Origin: Segatella copri
GTDB taxonomy: Bacteria > Bacteroidota > Bacteroidia > Bacteroidales > Bacteroidaceae
Direction: 5' to 3'
Length of the DNA: 64,000 nt
NCBI RefSeq assembly: GCF_949820605.1
Contig: NZ_CATKVU010000006.1
Coordinates: 434,001 to 498,000 of the forward strand
Below, piece by piece: positions 8,575-18,033 of this stretch. A program made the position numbers and the translations under genes. The notes beneath the pieces were generated by a model. That model worked only from the letters and a program-made list of their open reading frames with translations, made no database searches and had not been told where the DNA came from. How positions within the stretch are numbered: position 1 is the stretch's first letter; each line of letters starts with the position of its first letter.

Positions 8575-11500
8575 ATGAGAAAGATATCTACTCTAATGGT
8601 TGCTGTGCTCTGCATGATGATGCCTGTAGGGGCTGAGGCGCAGGTGCCGATAGCCTTTGTTTCGAAAGGGGCTACGGATATTCAGGCGCAGCCACATACG
8701 ATAACGCAAACCAACTCGGGTGCACAATGGGCTCCTATCGACCCTATGGTGCGCTCTATCACAATGGATGATGGTTTGCCGAGTAATGCTGTGCGTAGCG
8801 TGGTTCAGGGTTCCAAGGGATACATGTGGTTTGGTACAGACAACGGATTGTGCCGTTTTGACGGATACGATGTCAAAACCTATTATAATCCCTTTACGAC
8901 TGTAGACCAGTTTGTGAGCGCCCTTACTGCTTGCGAAGAAGGCCTGCTGGTAGGTTGCAATAATGGAGCCTATCTGTTCTGTAATGCAACTGACCGATTC
9001 CAGAAACTGAGTGATAAGATTACGGCGCCTGTCCTTAATTTTTCGCTTGACGGCGATCAGAATATTTGGATTTCTACCAACGGACAGGGCGTGTTCAGAT
9101 ACAATCGGACTACTCACGAACTGCATCAGTATCCGATGAAGAATATTCAGGGTAAAGTGCAAAGTACGCTGGTCGATGCCAACAATCAGGTATGGATGCT
9201 CTGTAACCATGGTGATGCCAGCATCTATCATCTCAACAAGTCGACCGACCAGTTTGAAGCATTCCCTCTGAAGGGCGATGCAACCATGTTTTACGGCATG
9301 GCGATGCTGGCTGCTCCCGATGGCAATCTTTATGTCGGAACCTGGGAAAACGGACTTTATAAGTTCAACGCTGATGGTAGTGCCGAACAGCTCATCAGCG
9401 GAACCTTGAGTAATGCTGTTCATCATATCCACCAGCTTTACAACAACAGCAACAAGTATATTCTCATAGCCAGCGATGATGGATTGGTGCAGTATGACAT
9501 CCAGAACCGCTCTTGGAGTATGCTGTCGGAAGTAAACGATCCGAGCCGGAGTACCAACGAGCGTTTTGTTTATGGTATTGCTGGCGATAATGAGGGCGGC
9601 ATCTGGGTAACTACTTTCTATGGTGGCGTAAGTTATCTTCCTTCTACGAGTGTTGAAGAACGTTTCCGTGCTTACTCAGCTCGACAGGGGGGATTGCGCG
9701 GTAATGTGGTAGGAAGATTCTTCGAAGACCAGCAGCATCGCATCTGGATAGCTACCGATGATGCCGGACTTGACTGCTTCAATCCCCAGACCAACAGTTT
9801 TGTTTCTTATCCGGGCAAGGCGGCTATGGGCAAGTATAATGTTCATGCTCTCTTTGCCAATGGTAATGATTTGTGGGTGGGAACCTATGGTAATGGTGTC
9901 ATCAGAATGAATATGGCTACCGGAGCGCAGCAGATTTTCCAAACCGATGGAATGGCTTCGGGAAGTAATGCCTATTGTATTTATCGCGACCGGAAGAATC
10001 GGCTGTGGGCGGCTTCGATGGATGGAGCCAGCCTTTTCGATGAAGGGCAGCAGAAGTTTAGAAAAATCAAGTCGTTCAAGTCGCTTACCATCGATATCAA
10101 GGAAGATCCTCAGGGCAACGTATGGTTTGCTACCCAGGGAGGTGGCTTGTGGCGCTTGGACAAGAATAATGCCTGGAAACAGTATAAGCATGTTGAGAAT
10201 GATTCTACTTCGCTGGGGAGTGATCAGGTAAACTGTCTGGTTATTGGCGAAAAGGGGCAGCTCTATGCCGCAACTGGCGATGGGCTTTGCGAATTTCTGC
10301 CTTCAAAAGGTATATTCCGACGCATCTCCATCGATGCGCCTAGTCAGGAATTCTCGAGTCTTGTCATTTCGCAGGGAGTAATGTGGATTTCTACCAGCAA
10401 GGGAATTGTGAAATATACGCCGGGTGAACCTGTCCAGCTGTTCAATAAATATGACGGACTCACTTGTGATCAGTTTATGCCAAACGCCAGACTCCTGGCT
10501 TCTGATGGCAGAATCTATTTCGGTTCTACAAGAGGTTTCAACTGCTTCTATCCATATCTCGTCAAGATTAACCAGGTAGCTCCTCCTGTGGCAATCACCT
10601 CGGTAGAACTCTTCGGACAGCCGATAGAGGCGGGGAGCGACCAGCTGGAGAAATCTCTGAGTCATGCAGCAGAACTCAATCTGTCTCATAACGAGAATAC
10701 CATCAATATCTCGTTTGCCGCCCTGAGCTATGTATCGCCTGAGAAGAACCAGTATGCTTACAAACTTGAGGGAGTAGACAAGGATTGGATTTATACCCAC
10801 GAGCATCGTGCCAACTATACCAATCTTCCTGCCGGAACCTATACCTTCCTGGTTAAGGCAACCAATAATGATGGTGTATGGTCGAAGAATGAGGCAAAAC
10901 TGCAGATTGTGGTTCATCCGCCGTTCTGGTGGTCTTTGCCAGCCAAGATTCTGTATCTTCTGCTCATCGGTTACGCAATCTACTGGTTCATGCAGAGCCG
11001 GTTGAAACGTGAGAAACTCCGTCATCAGGAAGAACTCGACCAGTTGGAACTCAAGCAGGAACAGGAGATGAGAGATGCCCGCCTGCAGTTCTTCACGATG
11101 ATTGCCCATGAAATCCGTACGCCGGTAACGCTTATCATCGGACCTTTGGAGAGTCTGAAAGAGCATTGGAAACAGGTTTCCGAAAAACTTACCGATGGTG
11201 AGACTATCACGCAGACGCTTTCTGTTATCGACCGTAACGCCCAGCGTTTGCTCCTGCTAGTAAATCAGTTGCTCGATTTCAACAAAGTGCAGCAGAAGGG
11301 CATGCAGGTTCATTTCCATTTGAACAACATTTCGAAGCTGATGCATGCTGTGGCAGAGCGCTTTGCTCCTACCTTCGAGCAGAAAAGCATCCGTTTTGAG
11401 GTAGATTATCCAGCCGATGAGCTCGTGGCGATGATTGACCAGGAGGCCATTACCAAGGTTATCAGCAATCTGATGACCAACGCCTTGAAATATACCGAGG

Positions 11501-12663
11501 ATTATGTACGCTTGTCCTGCCGCTTGCTGGAGGATGGAAACCATTTCCGCATAGAGGTGGAAGACAACGGATTGGGAATCAGTCCTGACGAAAAGGAGAA
11601 AATCTTCGGAGCCTTCTATCAGGCACGCGACAACAAACCGGGAACTGGAATCGGTCTCAACATCGTGAAGAATCTCGTTGAGGCTCATCATGGTATGGTT
11701 GAAGTAGAATCTGCAGTAGGTAAGGGAGCTACCTTTATCGTAACCCTGCCGCTCAACCAGTTGGATGCTGTGGTAGAGAAGGCGGATGAAATGGTGAAGG
11801 AAGAAGAAACTGTTGCTGAGGAAAATCTGCTGACAGATGAAACTCCAGTTGAGCAAGGTTCTCAAAAGGCAGGCGTTGCTGTTGCCAGTCCGCTTCGTGA
11901 ACCGGCAAAACCGGTGATGCTGATTGTGGATGATGATGAAGACATGCGCCAGTTTGTGAAGGCTCATTTCGAAAAGATGTATACGGTTTATACCGCCGAC
12001 AACGGAAAGAATGCGCTCCGTAAACTGGAGAAACATCCGGTTTCGCTCATCATAAGCGACTGGATGATGCCGGAGATGGATGGTCCGGAGTTCTGCCGTA
12101 GGGTGCGTGAAAATTCTGAATATTCTCATCTCCCGTTCGTGATGCTCACGGCAAAGACCGATGATGCGGCGAAGACGGAGAGTATGAACTGTGGAGCCGA
12201 TGTCTACATAGAAAAGCCGTTCTCGATGAAGTATCTTGAGGCAAGCGTAAGACAGCTTCTTGAGATGCGCCGTCTGTTGAGGAGTAAGTTCTCTCATACT
12301 CCGCTTGAGCCGATAGCAGAGATAGCTCCAACTCAGGTTGATAATGCGTTCCTGGAACGGATGTCTCGCATCATCGAAGAGAATGTGGCGAATCCGGAAC
12401 TCAACGTGGCGTTCCTTGCCGAAAAGATGGGCATGAGCCGCTCTTCGCTCTTTAATAAGATTCGCGGTCTTGCCGATGTTACGCCAAACGAGATGATCCA
12501 GCTCGTGAAACTGAAGAAGGGCGCAAAGCTCCTGAAAGAAGGAAACTACCGCATCAGCGAAATCAGCTATATGGTAGGTTTCAGCAGTCCTAGCTATTTT
12601 GCCAAGTGCTTCCAGAAGCAGTTTGGCGTCAAGCCGATGGATTTCGTAGCTGCGGAATCGTAG
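8575..12663 (+). CDS. Hybrid two-component system sensor/response regulator (HTCS, AraC output)
   Basis: This 1362-residue one-protein phosphorelay has, in order: a signal peptide (1-22); two seven-bladed Reg_prop beta-propellers (about 50-670); a Y_Y_Y domain (about 710-785); a transmembrane helix (about 790-810); a HisKA domain with His845 in I-A-H-E-I-R-T-P; an HATPase domain with N (S-N-L-M-T-N-A), G1 (V-E-D-N-G-L-G) and G2 (G-T-G-I-G-L-N) boxes; a receiver with Asp1162 in I-S-D-W-M-M-P-E-M-D-G; and an AraC-type double helix-turn-helix. HTCS proteins usually sense glycan breakdown products and control polysaccharide loci. Here no glycan genes are nearby; the neighbours are peptidases and an oligopeptide transporter, so a peptide-related signal is inferred. 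Confidence 0.95.
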   Translation: MRKISTLMVAVLCMMMPVGAEAQVPIAFVSKGATDIQAQPHTITQTNSGAQWAPIDPMVRSITMDDGLPSNAVRSVVQGSKGYMWFGTDNGLCRFDGYDVKTYYNPFTTVDQFVSALTACEEGLLVGCNNGAYLFCNATDRFQKLSDKITAPVLNFSLDGDQNIWISTNGQGVFRYNRTTHELHQYPMKNIQGKVQSTLVDANNQVWMLCNHGDASIYHLNKSTDQFEAFPLKGDATMFYGMAMLAAPDGNLYVGTWENGLYKFNADGSAEQLISGTLSNAVHHIHQLYNNSNKYILIASDDGLVQYDIQNRSWSMLSEVNDPSRSTNERFVYGIAGDNEGGIWVTTFYGGVSYLPSTSVEERFRAYSARQGGLRGNVVGRFFEDQQHRIWIATDDAGLDCFNPQTNSFVSYPGKAAMGKYNVHALFANGNDLWVGTYGNGVIRMNMATGAQQIFQTDGMASGSNAYCIYRDRKNRLWAASMDGASLFDEGQQKFRKIKSFKSLTIDIKEDPQGNVWFATQGGGLWRLDKNNAWKQYKHVENDSTSLGSDQVNCLVIGEKGQLYAATGDGLCEFLPSKGIFRRISIDAPSQEFSSLVISQGVMWISTSKGIVKYTPGEPVQLFNKYDGLTCDQFMPNARLLASDGRIYFGSTRGFNCFYPYLVKINQVAPPVAITSVELFGQPIEAGSDQLEKSLSHAAELNLSHNENTINISFAALSYVSPEKNQYAYKLEGVDKDWIYTHEHRANYTNLPAGTYTFLVKATNNDGVWSKNEAKLQIVVHPPFWWSLPAKILYLLLIGYAIYWFMQSRLKREKLRHQEELDQLELKQEQEMRDARLQFFTMIAHEIRTPVTLIIGPLESLKEHWKQVSEKLTDGETITQTLSVIDRNAQRLLLLVNQLLDFNKVQQKGMQVHFHLNNISKLMHAVAERFAPTFEQKSIRFEVDYPADELVAMIDQEAITKVISNLMTNALKYTEDYVRLSCRLLEDGNHFRIEVEDNGLGISPDEKEKIFGAFYQARDNKPGTGIGLNIVKNLVEAHHGMVEVESAVGKGATFIVTLPLNQLDAVVEKADEMVKEEETVAEENLLTDETPVEQGSQKAGVAVASPLREPAKPVMLIVDDDEDMRQFVKAHFEKMYTVYTADNGKNALRKLEKHPVSLIISDWMMPEMDGPEFCRRVRENSEYSHLPFVMLTAKTDDAAKTESMNCGADVYIEKPFSMKYLEASVRQLLEMRRLLRSKFSHTPLEPIAEIAPTQVDNAFLERMSRIIEENVANPELNVAFLAEKMGMSRSSLFNKIRGLADVTPNEMIQLVKLKKGAKLLKEGNYRISEISYMVGFSSPSYFAKCFQKQFGVKPMDFVAAES

Positions 12664-12690
12664 GATAGAAAAACTATTCGGATAGAATAA

Positions 12691-12733
12691 AAAATCGCCT
12701 GGGTGCTCAGATGCATCCAGGCGATTGTCTTAT
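12691..12733. terminator. Bidirectional terminator between convergent HTCS and OPT genes
   Basis: ATCGCCTGGGTGC (12694-12706) pairs with GCATCCAGGCGAT (12713-12725) with one G-T pair. A-rich and T-rich flanks let it serve both strands. Confidence 0.8.
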
Positions 12734-12751
12734 TTGTAAAAAGCCTATTCT

Positions 12752-14731
12752 TTATTTCTTTGTGGCTCTGATAAAGAAACCGATGAGGCAGATGTAAGCC
12801 AGGAGCGAACAAACCTCAGACATCGGATTAACCCACCAGCTGTCGGCGATACTTACCTCGATGCCGCCAAACTTCAGAAGGGCGCTAACCACACCCATCA
12901 GGGCTCCACCGGCGATGAAGCCGCTGGCGATGAGCGTTCCCTTCTCACCACGTTCGCTGTTCACCTTGGCATCCTTGCTGCGCGAAGTAACATACCAGTT
13001 GATGGCTCCACCCACGAGCAGAGGAACGTTCAGTTCCAGCGGAATAAACATACCCAGCGCGAAAGCCAGGGCAGGAATCTTGAAATAAGTCAGCACGATG
13101 GCTATTACGGCTCCGATGCCATAGAGCACCCAAGGAGCTCCCACGCCATTCATCAAAGGGTCGATAACCGCAGCCATCGCATTAGCCTGAGGAGCTGCAA
13201 GCGAACCCGATGCGAAACCGTAAGTCTCGTTGAGCAGCATCATCACGCCGCCCACGGTAGCCGCACTCACCAGGGTACCGAGGAATTTCCATCCCTCCTG
13301 TTTCTTAGGAGTTGTTCCCAGCCAGTAACCTATTTTCAGGTCGGTAATAAACGAACCTGCTACCGAGAGGGCTGTACAAACCACACCACCCATAATCAGG
13401 GCAGCCAGCATGCCGCCAGGACCTTTCAGGCCTACAGCCACCATCACCACAGAGGCAAAGATGAGCGTCATCAGGGTCATTCCCGAAACAGGGTTTGAAC
13501 CCACGATAGCGATGGCATTAGCCGCTACGGTAGTAAAGAGGAAGGCGATGGCAGCCACGAGCAGAATGGCGATAATGGCGAAGAGAAGGTTGCCCTCCAT
13601 CACGCCAAACCAGAAGAAGAGGAAGGTTACGAGGATAGTAACAAGCGAACCGATAGCGATAATCTTGAAAGAGATGTCGCGCTGGGTACGCTTCACGTTC
13701 TCATCCACATCGCTCTTGCCCTTCAGCTCCTTGGCAGCCAGACCTACGGCACTCTTGATGATGCCCCAGCTCTTGATGATGCCGATGATACCTGCCATGG
13801 CGATACCGCCGATACCGATGCTGCGGGCGTAGGCACGGAAGATTTCCTCCGGACTCATCGCACCCACGGTCTTCACGATGCTAGGATCCCAGGCGCTCAG
13901 CACGCTATCATGGAAGATAACGCTCATGCCCGGAACAATCAGCCACCATACTACGAGCGAACCCAAACAGGTGAAGAAGGCATACTTCAGACCGATGATG
14001 TAACCCAGACCTAATACGGCAGCACCTGTGTTCACCTTGAACACGAGCTTTGCCTTGTCGGCAAGGTCGCATCCCAGACTTACCACACGGGAAGTGAAGT
14101 TCTCGTTCCACCATCCCAGGCTGGCTACGATAAAGTCGTAAAGACCACCCACCAGTCCGGCTATGAGCAGCGGCTTAGCCTGGTCGCCTCCCTTGGCTCC
14201 GCTCACCAGTACCTGCGTGGTAGCCGTAGCCTCAGGGAACGGATACTTGCCGTGCATATCGCTTACGAAGTACTTGCGGAAAGGAATAAGAAAAAGGATT
14301 CCCAAGACTCCTCCCAAGGCCGAAGCCATGAAAATTTTCATAAACGAAGTTGTCATCTCCGGATATTTAGCCTGCAGGATGTAGATGGCTGGCAGGGTAA
14401 AGATGGCTCCTGCCACCACAGCACCCGAACAGGCTCCGATGCTCTGGATGATGACATTCTCGCCCAGCGCCTTGCTACGCTTGGTAGCGGTACTTACGCC
14501 CACGGCGATGATGGCGATAGGGATGGCTGCTTCGAACACCTGACCCACCTTCAAGCCCAGATAAGCTGCGGCGGCAGAGAAGATGACTGCCATCACGATT
14601 CCCCATGTAACTGACCATCCGTTCACCTCAGGATAAACCTTGTCAGGCGACATCAGCGGCTTATATTCCTCCCCGTCTTTCAGTTCGCGGAATGCGTTCT
14701 CGGGGAGTTGCAAATTGTCTTTTTCTTCCAT
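12752..14731 (-). CDS. OPT family oligopeptide transporter
   Basis: The 659-residue integral membrane protein has about 14-16 hydrophobic segments. The N-terminal L-P-E-N-A-F-R-E-L region and S-W-G-I-V-M-A-V-I-F-S-A-A-A-A-Y-L-G-L-K-V-G-Q first helix are characteristic of bacterial OPT proteins. Members import small peptides or metal-chelate complexes by proton coupling. Its ATG (14731-14729) overlaps the stop codon of the aldose epimerase by one base (TAATG on the minus strand), so translation is probably coupled. Next to secreted peptidases and a sensor it may take up the peptides they release; import of an iron chelate is the main alternative. Confidence 0.9.
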   Translation of the reverse strand: MEEKDNLQLPENAFRELKDGEEYKPLMSPDKVYPEVNGWSVTWGIVMAVIFSAAAAYLGLKVGQVFEAAIPIAIIAVGVSTATKRSKALGENVIIQSIGACSGAVVAGAIFTLPAIYILQAKYPEMTTSFMKIFMASALGGVLGILFLIPFRKYFVSDMHGKYPFPEATATTQVLVSGAKGGDQAKPLLIAGLVGGLYDFIVASLGWWNENFTSRVVSLGCDLADKAKLVFKVNTGAAVLGLGYIIGLKYAFFTCLGSLVVWWLIVPGMSVIFHDSVLSAWDPSIVKTVGAMSPEEIFRAYARSIGIGGIAMAGIIGIIKSWGIIKSAVGLAAKELKGKSDVDENVKRTQRDISFKIIAIGSLVTILVTFLFFWFGVMEGNLLFAIIAILLVAAIAFLFTTVAANAIAIVGSNPVSGMTLMTLIFASVVMVAVGLKGPGGMLAALIMGGVVCTALSVAGSFITDLKIGYWLGTTPKKQEGWKFLGTLVSAATVGGVMMLLNETYGFASGSLAAPQANAMAAVIDPLMNGVGAPWVLYGIGAVIAIVLTYFKIPALAFALGMFIPLELNVPLLVGGAINWYVTSRSKDAKVNSERGEKGTLIASGFIAGGALMGVVSALLKFGGIEVSIADSWWVNPMSEVCSLLAYICLIGFFIRATKK

Positions 14732-15603
14732 TATTTCTCAATTCTGATGATATACTCACTCATGAAACTTGCACCTGGCTGCAGACGGTTCATCAGATAC
14801 TTGTCCTTAAACTCGCCATCATATTCAGCCCAGTCGCTCAAACCATACCATGGCTCGATGCAGATGAATGGAGCGTGCTTGCCTGTTGGGTTCCAGATAC
14901 CTACGGCTGGAGTCTTGAACTCGAGGGTTACATGAGGTTCGCCCTGCTCGTTGAGAATGCTCACCTGCTTAACCTGACTCTTGTCGAAGATAACAGCATC
15001 TTCTGCGAAAGTCTCCTCGTTTACTTCCCAGATACCCTTGTCGGTTTCTACGGTTTCCTTAGCCTGACGGTCGATGCATCCGCCTACGTTACCATAGAGA
15101 CGAACAGGAGCCTCGTTGTCGAGTTTCAGGGTAGCCTTCATTTCTTCGCCCTTCTTGCAGCCAGGAACCATGAATGCTGGGTGACCGCCAATCTGGAAGA
15201 AGATTTCCTTGTCGTCGGTATTCTCTACGTGCCAGATGACATGAATCTCGTTGCCCTGCAGGCGGTAAGAGATGGCAAGGTTGAAGTGGTAAGGATAGTT
15301 CTTCTGAGTCTCTTCGTTGTCGATGAGCGCGAAGGTGAGGCGGTCGGCAGTCTTGCCAACGAGTTTGAACTCTGTATCGCGTGCGAAACCATGGCGAGAA
15401 AGGTGATACTCCTTGCCCTCTGTGCGATAAGTGTCTTTCCACAATCCGCATACGATAGGGAAGAGGATAGGAGAGTGGCGGTTCCAGTATTTCTCGTCGC
15501 CATCCCAGAGATATTCATTACCATTAGCATCCTTGATGCTCTGAAGTTCTGCTCCGAGAGATGAAATCTCAAGTGTGAGCTGATCATTCTTAATCTGTTC
15601 CAT
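14731..15603 (-). CDS. Aldose 1-epimerase family protein (galactose mutarotase-like)
   Basis: The 290-residue product contains the LacX/YeaD-like signature I-G-G-H-P-A-F (near residue 142) and an N-terminal L-G-A-E-L-Q-S-I-K-D...Y-L-W-D-G segment, both typical of the aldose-epimerase beta-sandwich. It lacks a signal peptide, so it is cytoplasmic. The family interconverts alpha and beta hexose anomers, and the sugar cannot be read from sequence. It is first in a two-gene unit with the OPT transporter, an odd pairing unless the transporter cargo is glycosylated or the unit simply shares a housekeeping promoter (15674-15667). Confidence 0.85.
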   Translation of the reverse strand: MEQIKNDQLTLEISSLGAELQSIKDANGNEYLWDGDEKYWNRHSPILFPIVCGLWKDTYRTEGKEYHLSRHGFARDTEFKLVGKTADRLTFALIDNEETQKNYPYHFNLAISYRLQGNEIHVIWHVENTDDKEIFFQIGGHPAFMVPGCKKGEEMKATLKLDNEAPVRLYGNVGGCIDRQAKETVETDKGIWEVNEETFAEDAVIFDKSQVKQVSILNEQGEPHVTLEFKTPAVGIWNPTGKHAPFICIEPWYGLSDWAEYDGEFKDKYLMNRLQPGASFMSEYIIRIEK

Positions 15604-15666
15604 TGTTATTAATTCTTTTGTTTAGTTTTTAATGTTTCATCTGATTATCTTTTTTCAAAGATATTG

Positions 15667-15777
15667 CAAAGGTACAATTTATTTTCGTAAAGCACAAGAA
15701 AAGAGCGTTTTTTCTCAGATATTACAATATATTTATACGATTTTGTTAGCTTATCTCGAATATTTGCTGTAACTTTG
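15667..15777. promoter_or_regulatory. Divergent promoters for aldose epimerase (-) and DMT exporter (+)
   Basis: CAAAGGTA at 15667-15674 reads TACCTTTG on the minus strand. TAACTTTG at 15770-15777 faces plus, with TTTG at 15742-15745 as a possible -33. Confidence 0.65.
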
Positions 15778-15833
15778 CAGCCCGAAATAGATAGATAACA
15801 AGAAGTATAAGAAAGAAAATAGTATTTAATCTA

Positions 15834-16715
15834 ATGACAAGCAGTAATAAAGTTAAAGGCTTTGCGGCGGGTATTGTTGCCGCAGTATGTTATGGTACCA
15901 ATCCTTTGGGCACGCTCGAACTCTATGGAGACGGATTCAATTCCAGTTCTGTACTCATCTATCGTTATCTCTTGGCGGTACTGATGTTTGCCGTGGTGAT
16001 GCTGTTTCGCAAGGAGAGTTTCAAGGTGAAGTGGGGACATCTGATTCGTCTTGGCGTGCTGGGCTGCATGTTTTCGCTCTCATCAGCTACGCTTTATGTC
16101 AGTTTCCATTATATGGCGGCAGGTATTGCCAGCACCATCCTCTTCGTTTATCCTATTATGACGGCCATCCTGATGACGGTCTTCTTCCACGAGAAGGTAA
16201 CGTGGTCTACCTCGCTTGCCATTCTTCTGGCGGTATCGGGAGTAGGATTGCTCTATCAGGGCGATGGAAACGATAAGTTGAGCACGGCGGGTTTTGCCCT
16301 CGTCATGTGTTCATCCCTGCTCTATGCCCTTTACATCATCTCCATCAACCAATGGAAGAATCCGGGCATGTCGAACATCAAGTTTACCTTCTACATTCTG
16401 GTGTTCGGACTCATCACGATGCTCATCTATTCGTTTATTGCGGGCGAGCCGATACAGATGCTGCAAACGCCTAAACAATGGCTCAGTGCTGCCCAGCTGG
16501 CTTTGTTGCCAACGGTATTGTCGCTCTTCTTCATGACCATCTCCATCAATCTCATCGGCAGCACGCCAGCCGCCATCATGGGAGCCCTGGAGCCTGTAAC
16601 GGCGGTAATCATCGGCGTCTGCGTCTTCGGCGAGAGCTTCTCTCTGCAGCTGGCGATAGGCATCCTCGCTATTCTGGCTGGCGTAACGATTATCATCGCA
16701 AGAAAGAAAGGGTAA
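15834..16715 (+). CDS. DMT superfamily EamA-type exporter
   Basis: The 293-residue product has ten predicted membrane helices formed by two EamA repeats (about 8-140 and 155-290). The second-repeat motif P-A-A-I-M-G-A-L-E-P-V-T-A-V-I-I-G is diagnostic. EamA proteins export amino acids or metabolites; the substrate is unknown. It has its own promoter and a bidirectional terminator, and is convergent with the LysR gene. Confidence 0.85.
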   Translation: MTSSNKVKGFAAGIVAAVCYGTNPLGTLELYGDGFNSSSVLIYRYLLAVLMFAVVMLFRKESFKVKWGHLIRLGVLGCMFSLSSATLYVSFHYMAAGIASTILFVYPIMTAILMTVFFHEKVTWSTSLAILLAVSGVGLLYQGDGNDKLSTAGFALVMCSSLLYALYIISINQWKNPGMSNIKFTFYILVFGLITMLIYSFIAGEPIQMLQTPKQWLSAAQLALLPTVLSLFFMTISINLIGSTPAAIMGALEPVTAVIIGVCVFGESFSLQLAIGILAILAGVTIIIARKKG

Positions 16716-16731
16716 AAAGCCCCCTTGCGTC

Positions 16732-16765
16732 CCCCGTTCCCAGCGATTCCATCGCTGGTCCCCAT
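16732..16765. repeat. Small palindromic REP-like segment
   Basis: A C-rich run precedes CAGCGATTCCATCGCTG (16741-16757), a hairpin with 6-base arms. It lies between the exporter stop codon and its terminator, and GGTAAAAAG-type sequence follows. Confidence 0.4.
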
Positions 16766-16780
16766 AAAGGTAAAAAGAAG

Positions 16781-16823
16781 AAAAAATCCTCGCTCGAAAA
16801 AGAACTCGAGCGAGGATTTTTTT
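16781..16823. terminator. Bidirectional terminator between exporter and LysR gene
   Basis: AAAAAATCCTCGCTCGA (16781-16797) is the exact reverse complement of 16806-16822, with an 8-base loop and A/T tails on both sides. Confidence 0.9.
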
Positions 16824-16876
16824 ATCTGTTCTAGCCGCAAGCAAATAGGCTCGCAAGCCGCCAGGCGTTAAGATGA

Positions 16877-17788
16877 TTATCTCAGGATATCCTTCAGGGC
16901 AAAATTGGCAAGGATGGATGTTGACTGGCTCAGCATGCGGATGAACTCCTGGGCTGAGTTTTTCATGTAAGCATCTTTCAGAATGTGGATGCAGCCATCC
17001 ATTTCGTTGTCGGCAGCATCGATAGGAATCGCCTTCATGCCGTTCTGCAGAATGGTGGTCGATTCGGAGAGAATGGTCACCAGATTGCTGCGGCTCAGAA
17101 GGTCGAAGATGATGTTTACATTATTCACCTCTACCATAATCTTGTAGTTCAAGTCCTTGCCCTCTACCATGTGCTCAAAGGCGTTGCGTGCCTGCAGACC
17201 CTTGCAAGGAAGGATGAGGTCGTAGCGCTCCAGATCGGAAAGCTTGACCGATGAAAGACGCGCCAGCGGATGATTCTCGTTCACGATGGCGGCAAGACGG
17301 TTGCTGAAAATAGCTCGGCTGTCTACCGCCTTTTCGTTCTTCAGAGGCTTGAAAGCCAGAACGAGGTCGAGTTCGCGCTTCTTCAGTCCGTCCATCAGTT
17401 CCTGCATGGTGCGGTATTGGATGTTGAGCTTTACATGAGGATAGGCGTGGAGAAAGGCGATGAGCGTCTCGGACATGATGTTGCTGAAGGAGAACGTTAC
17501 GCCGATGTTCAGTTCGCCTGTAAGCATTTCCTTCAGATCGTTCATGTGGTCTACACAGGCTTCGGCAGAATTGACCGCGTTTTGGGCATAAGGTCTCAAT
17601 TCCTTGCCCGCCTCTGTGAGGTAAACCTCATGAGAATTGCGCTCGAAGAGAGGCAGACCTATCTCTTGTTCCAGATGCGAAATCTGCTGTGAGAGGGTGC
17701 TCTGGGTGATGTATAACTTGCGCGAAGCTTCTGAGAAGTTGAGCGTCTCGGCTACCTTCAAGAAATATTTCAGTTGTCGTATTTCCAT
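16877..17788 (-). CDS. LysR family transcriptional regulator
   Basis: The 303-residue product has an N-terminal winged helix-turn-helix (residues 1-60; F-S-E-A-S-R-K-L-Y-I-T-Q-S-T-L-S-Q-Q-I is the LysR recognition helix) and a periplasmic-binding-protein-like effector domain (about 90-290). It resembles the CynR/CbbR side of the family. It is not divergent from a neighbour, so its target cannot be read from context; ThrE and YidE genes lie upstream on the same strand, separated by the 22-bp array and its own -7 element. Confidence 0.9.
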   Translation of the reverse strand: MEIRQLKYFLKVAETLNFSEASRKLYITQSTLSQQISHLEQEIGLPLFERNSHEVYLTEAGKELRPYAQNAVNSAEACVDHMNDLKEMLTGELNIGVTFSFSNIMSETLIAFLHAYPHVKLNIQYRTMQELMDGLKKRELDLVLAFKPLKNEKAVDSRAIFSNRLAAIVNENHPLARLSSVKLSDLERYDLILPCKGLQARNAFEHMVEGKDLNYKIMVEVNNVNIIFDLLSRSNLVTILSESTTILQNGMKAIPIDAADNEMDGCIHILKDAYMKNSAQEFIRMLSQSTSILANFALKDILR

Positions 17789-17845
17789 ATTGTTCCTTTA
17801 TTGAAGCTATCGGCTATAGAAATAACCGATAGCTAAATTTGGGTG

Positions 17846-17853
17846 CAAAGATA
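17846..17853 (-). promoter_or_regulatory. -7 element of the LysR gene
   Basis: The minus strand reads TATCTTTG, 58 bases before the ATG. Confidence 0.6.
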
Positions 17854-17927
17854 AAACATTTATTTTAATATCCTCCTTTTTTGAAGAATAAAATGATGTT
17901 TTATCGCATCTCTACTTCTTTTTATCC

Positions 17928-18033
17928 GGTTATCATCAGATGAAAAAACTGATTATCATAGGATGAAAAACCGGTTAACATCGGATGAATTTCTGATTAT
18001 CATCCGATGAAAAACTGATTTTCAACCAGATGA
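17928..18033. repeat. Degenerate 22-bp tandem array with a dyad in each unit
   Basis: Five units of 22-23 bases (17928, 17951, 17973, 17995, partial 18017) follow the pattern GRTTATCATCnGATGAAAAA. Each has the dyad TCATC-n-GATGA or a one-base variant. Sequence identity between units is only about 70-80 percent, but the spacing is kept. The array ends exactly at the stop codon of the ThrE gene. Confidence 0.8.

Noticed and set aside
11257..12297. Minus-strand open frame of 346 codons
   Set aside because: Shadow of the HTCS kinase and receiver domains.
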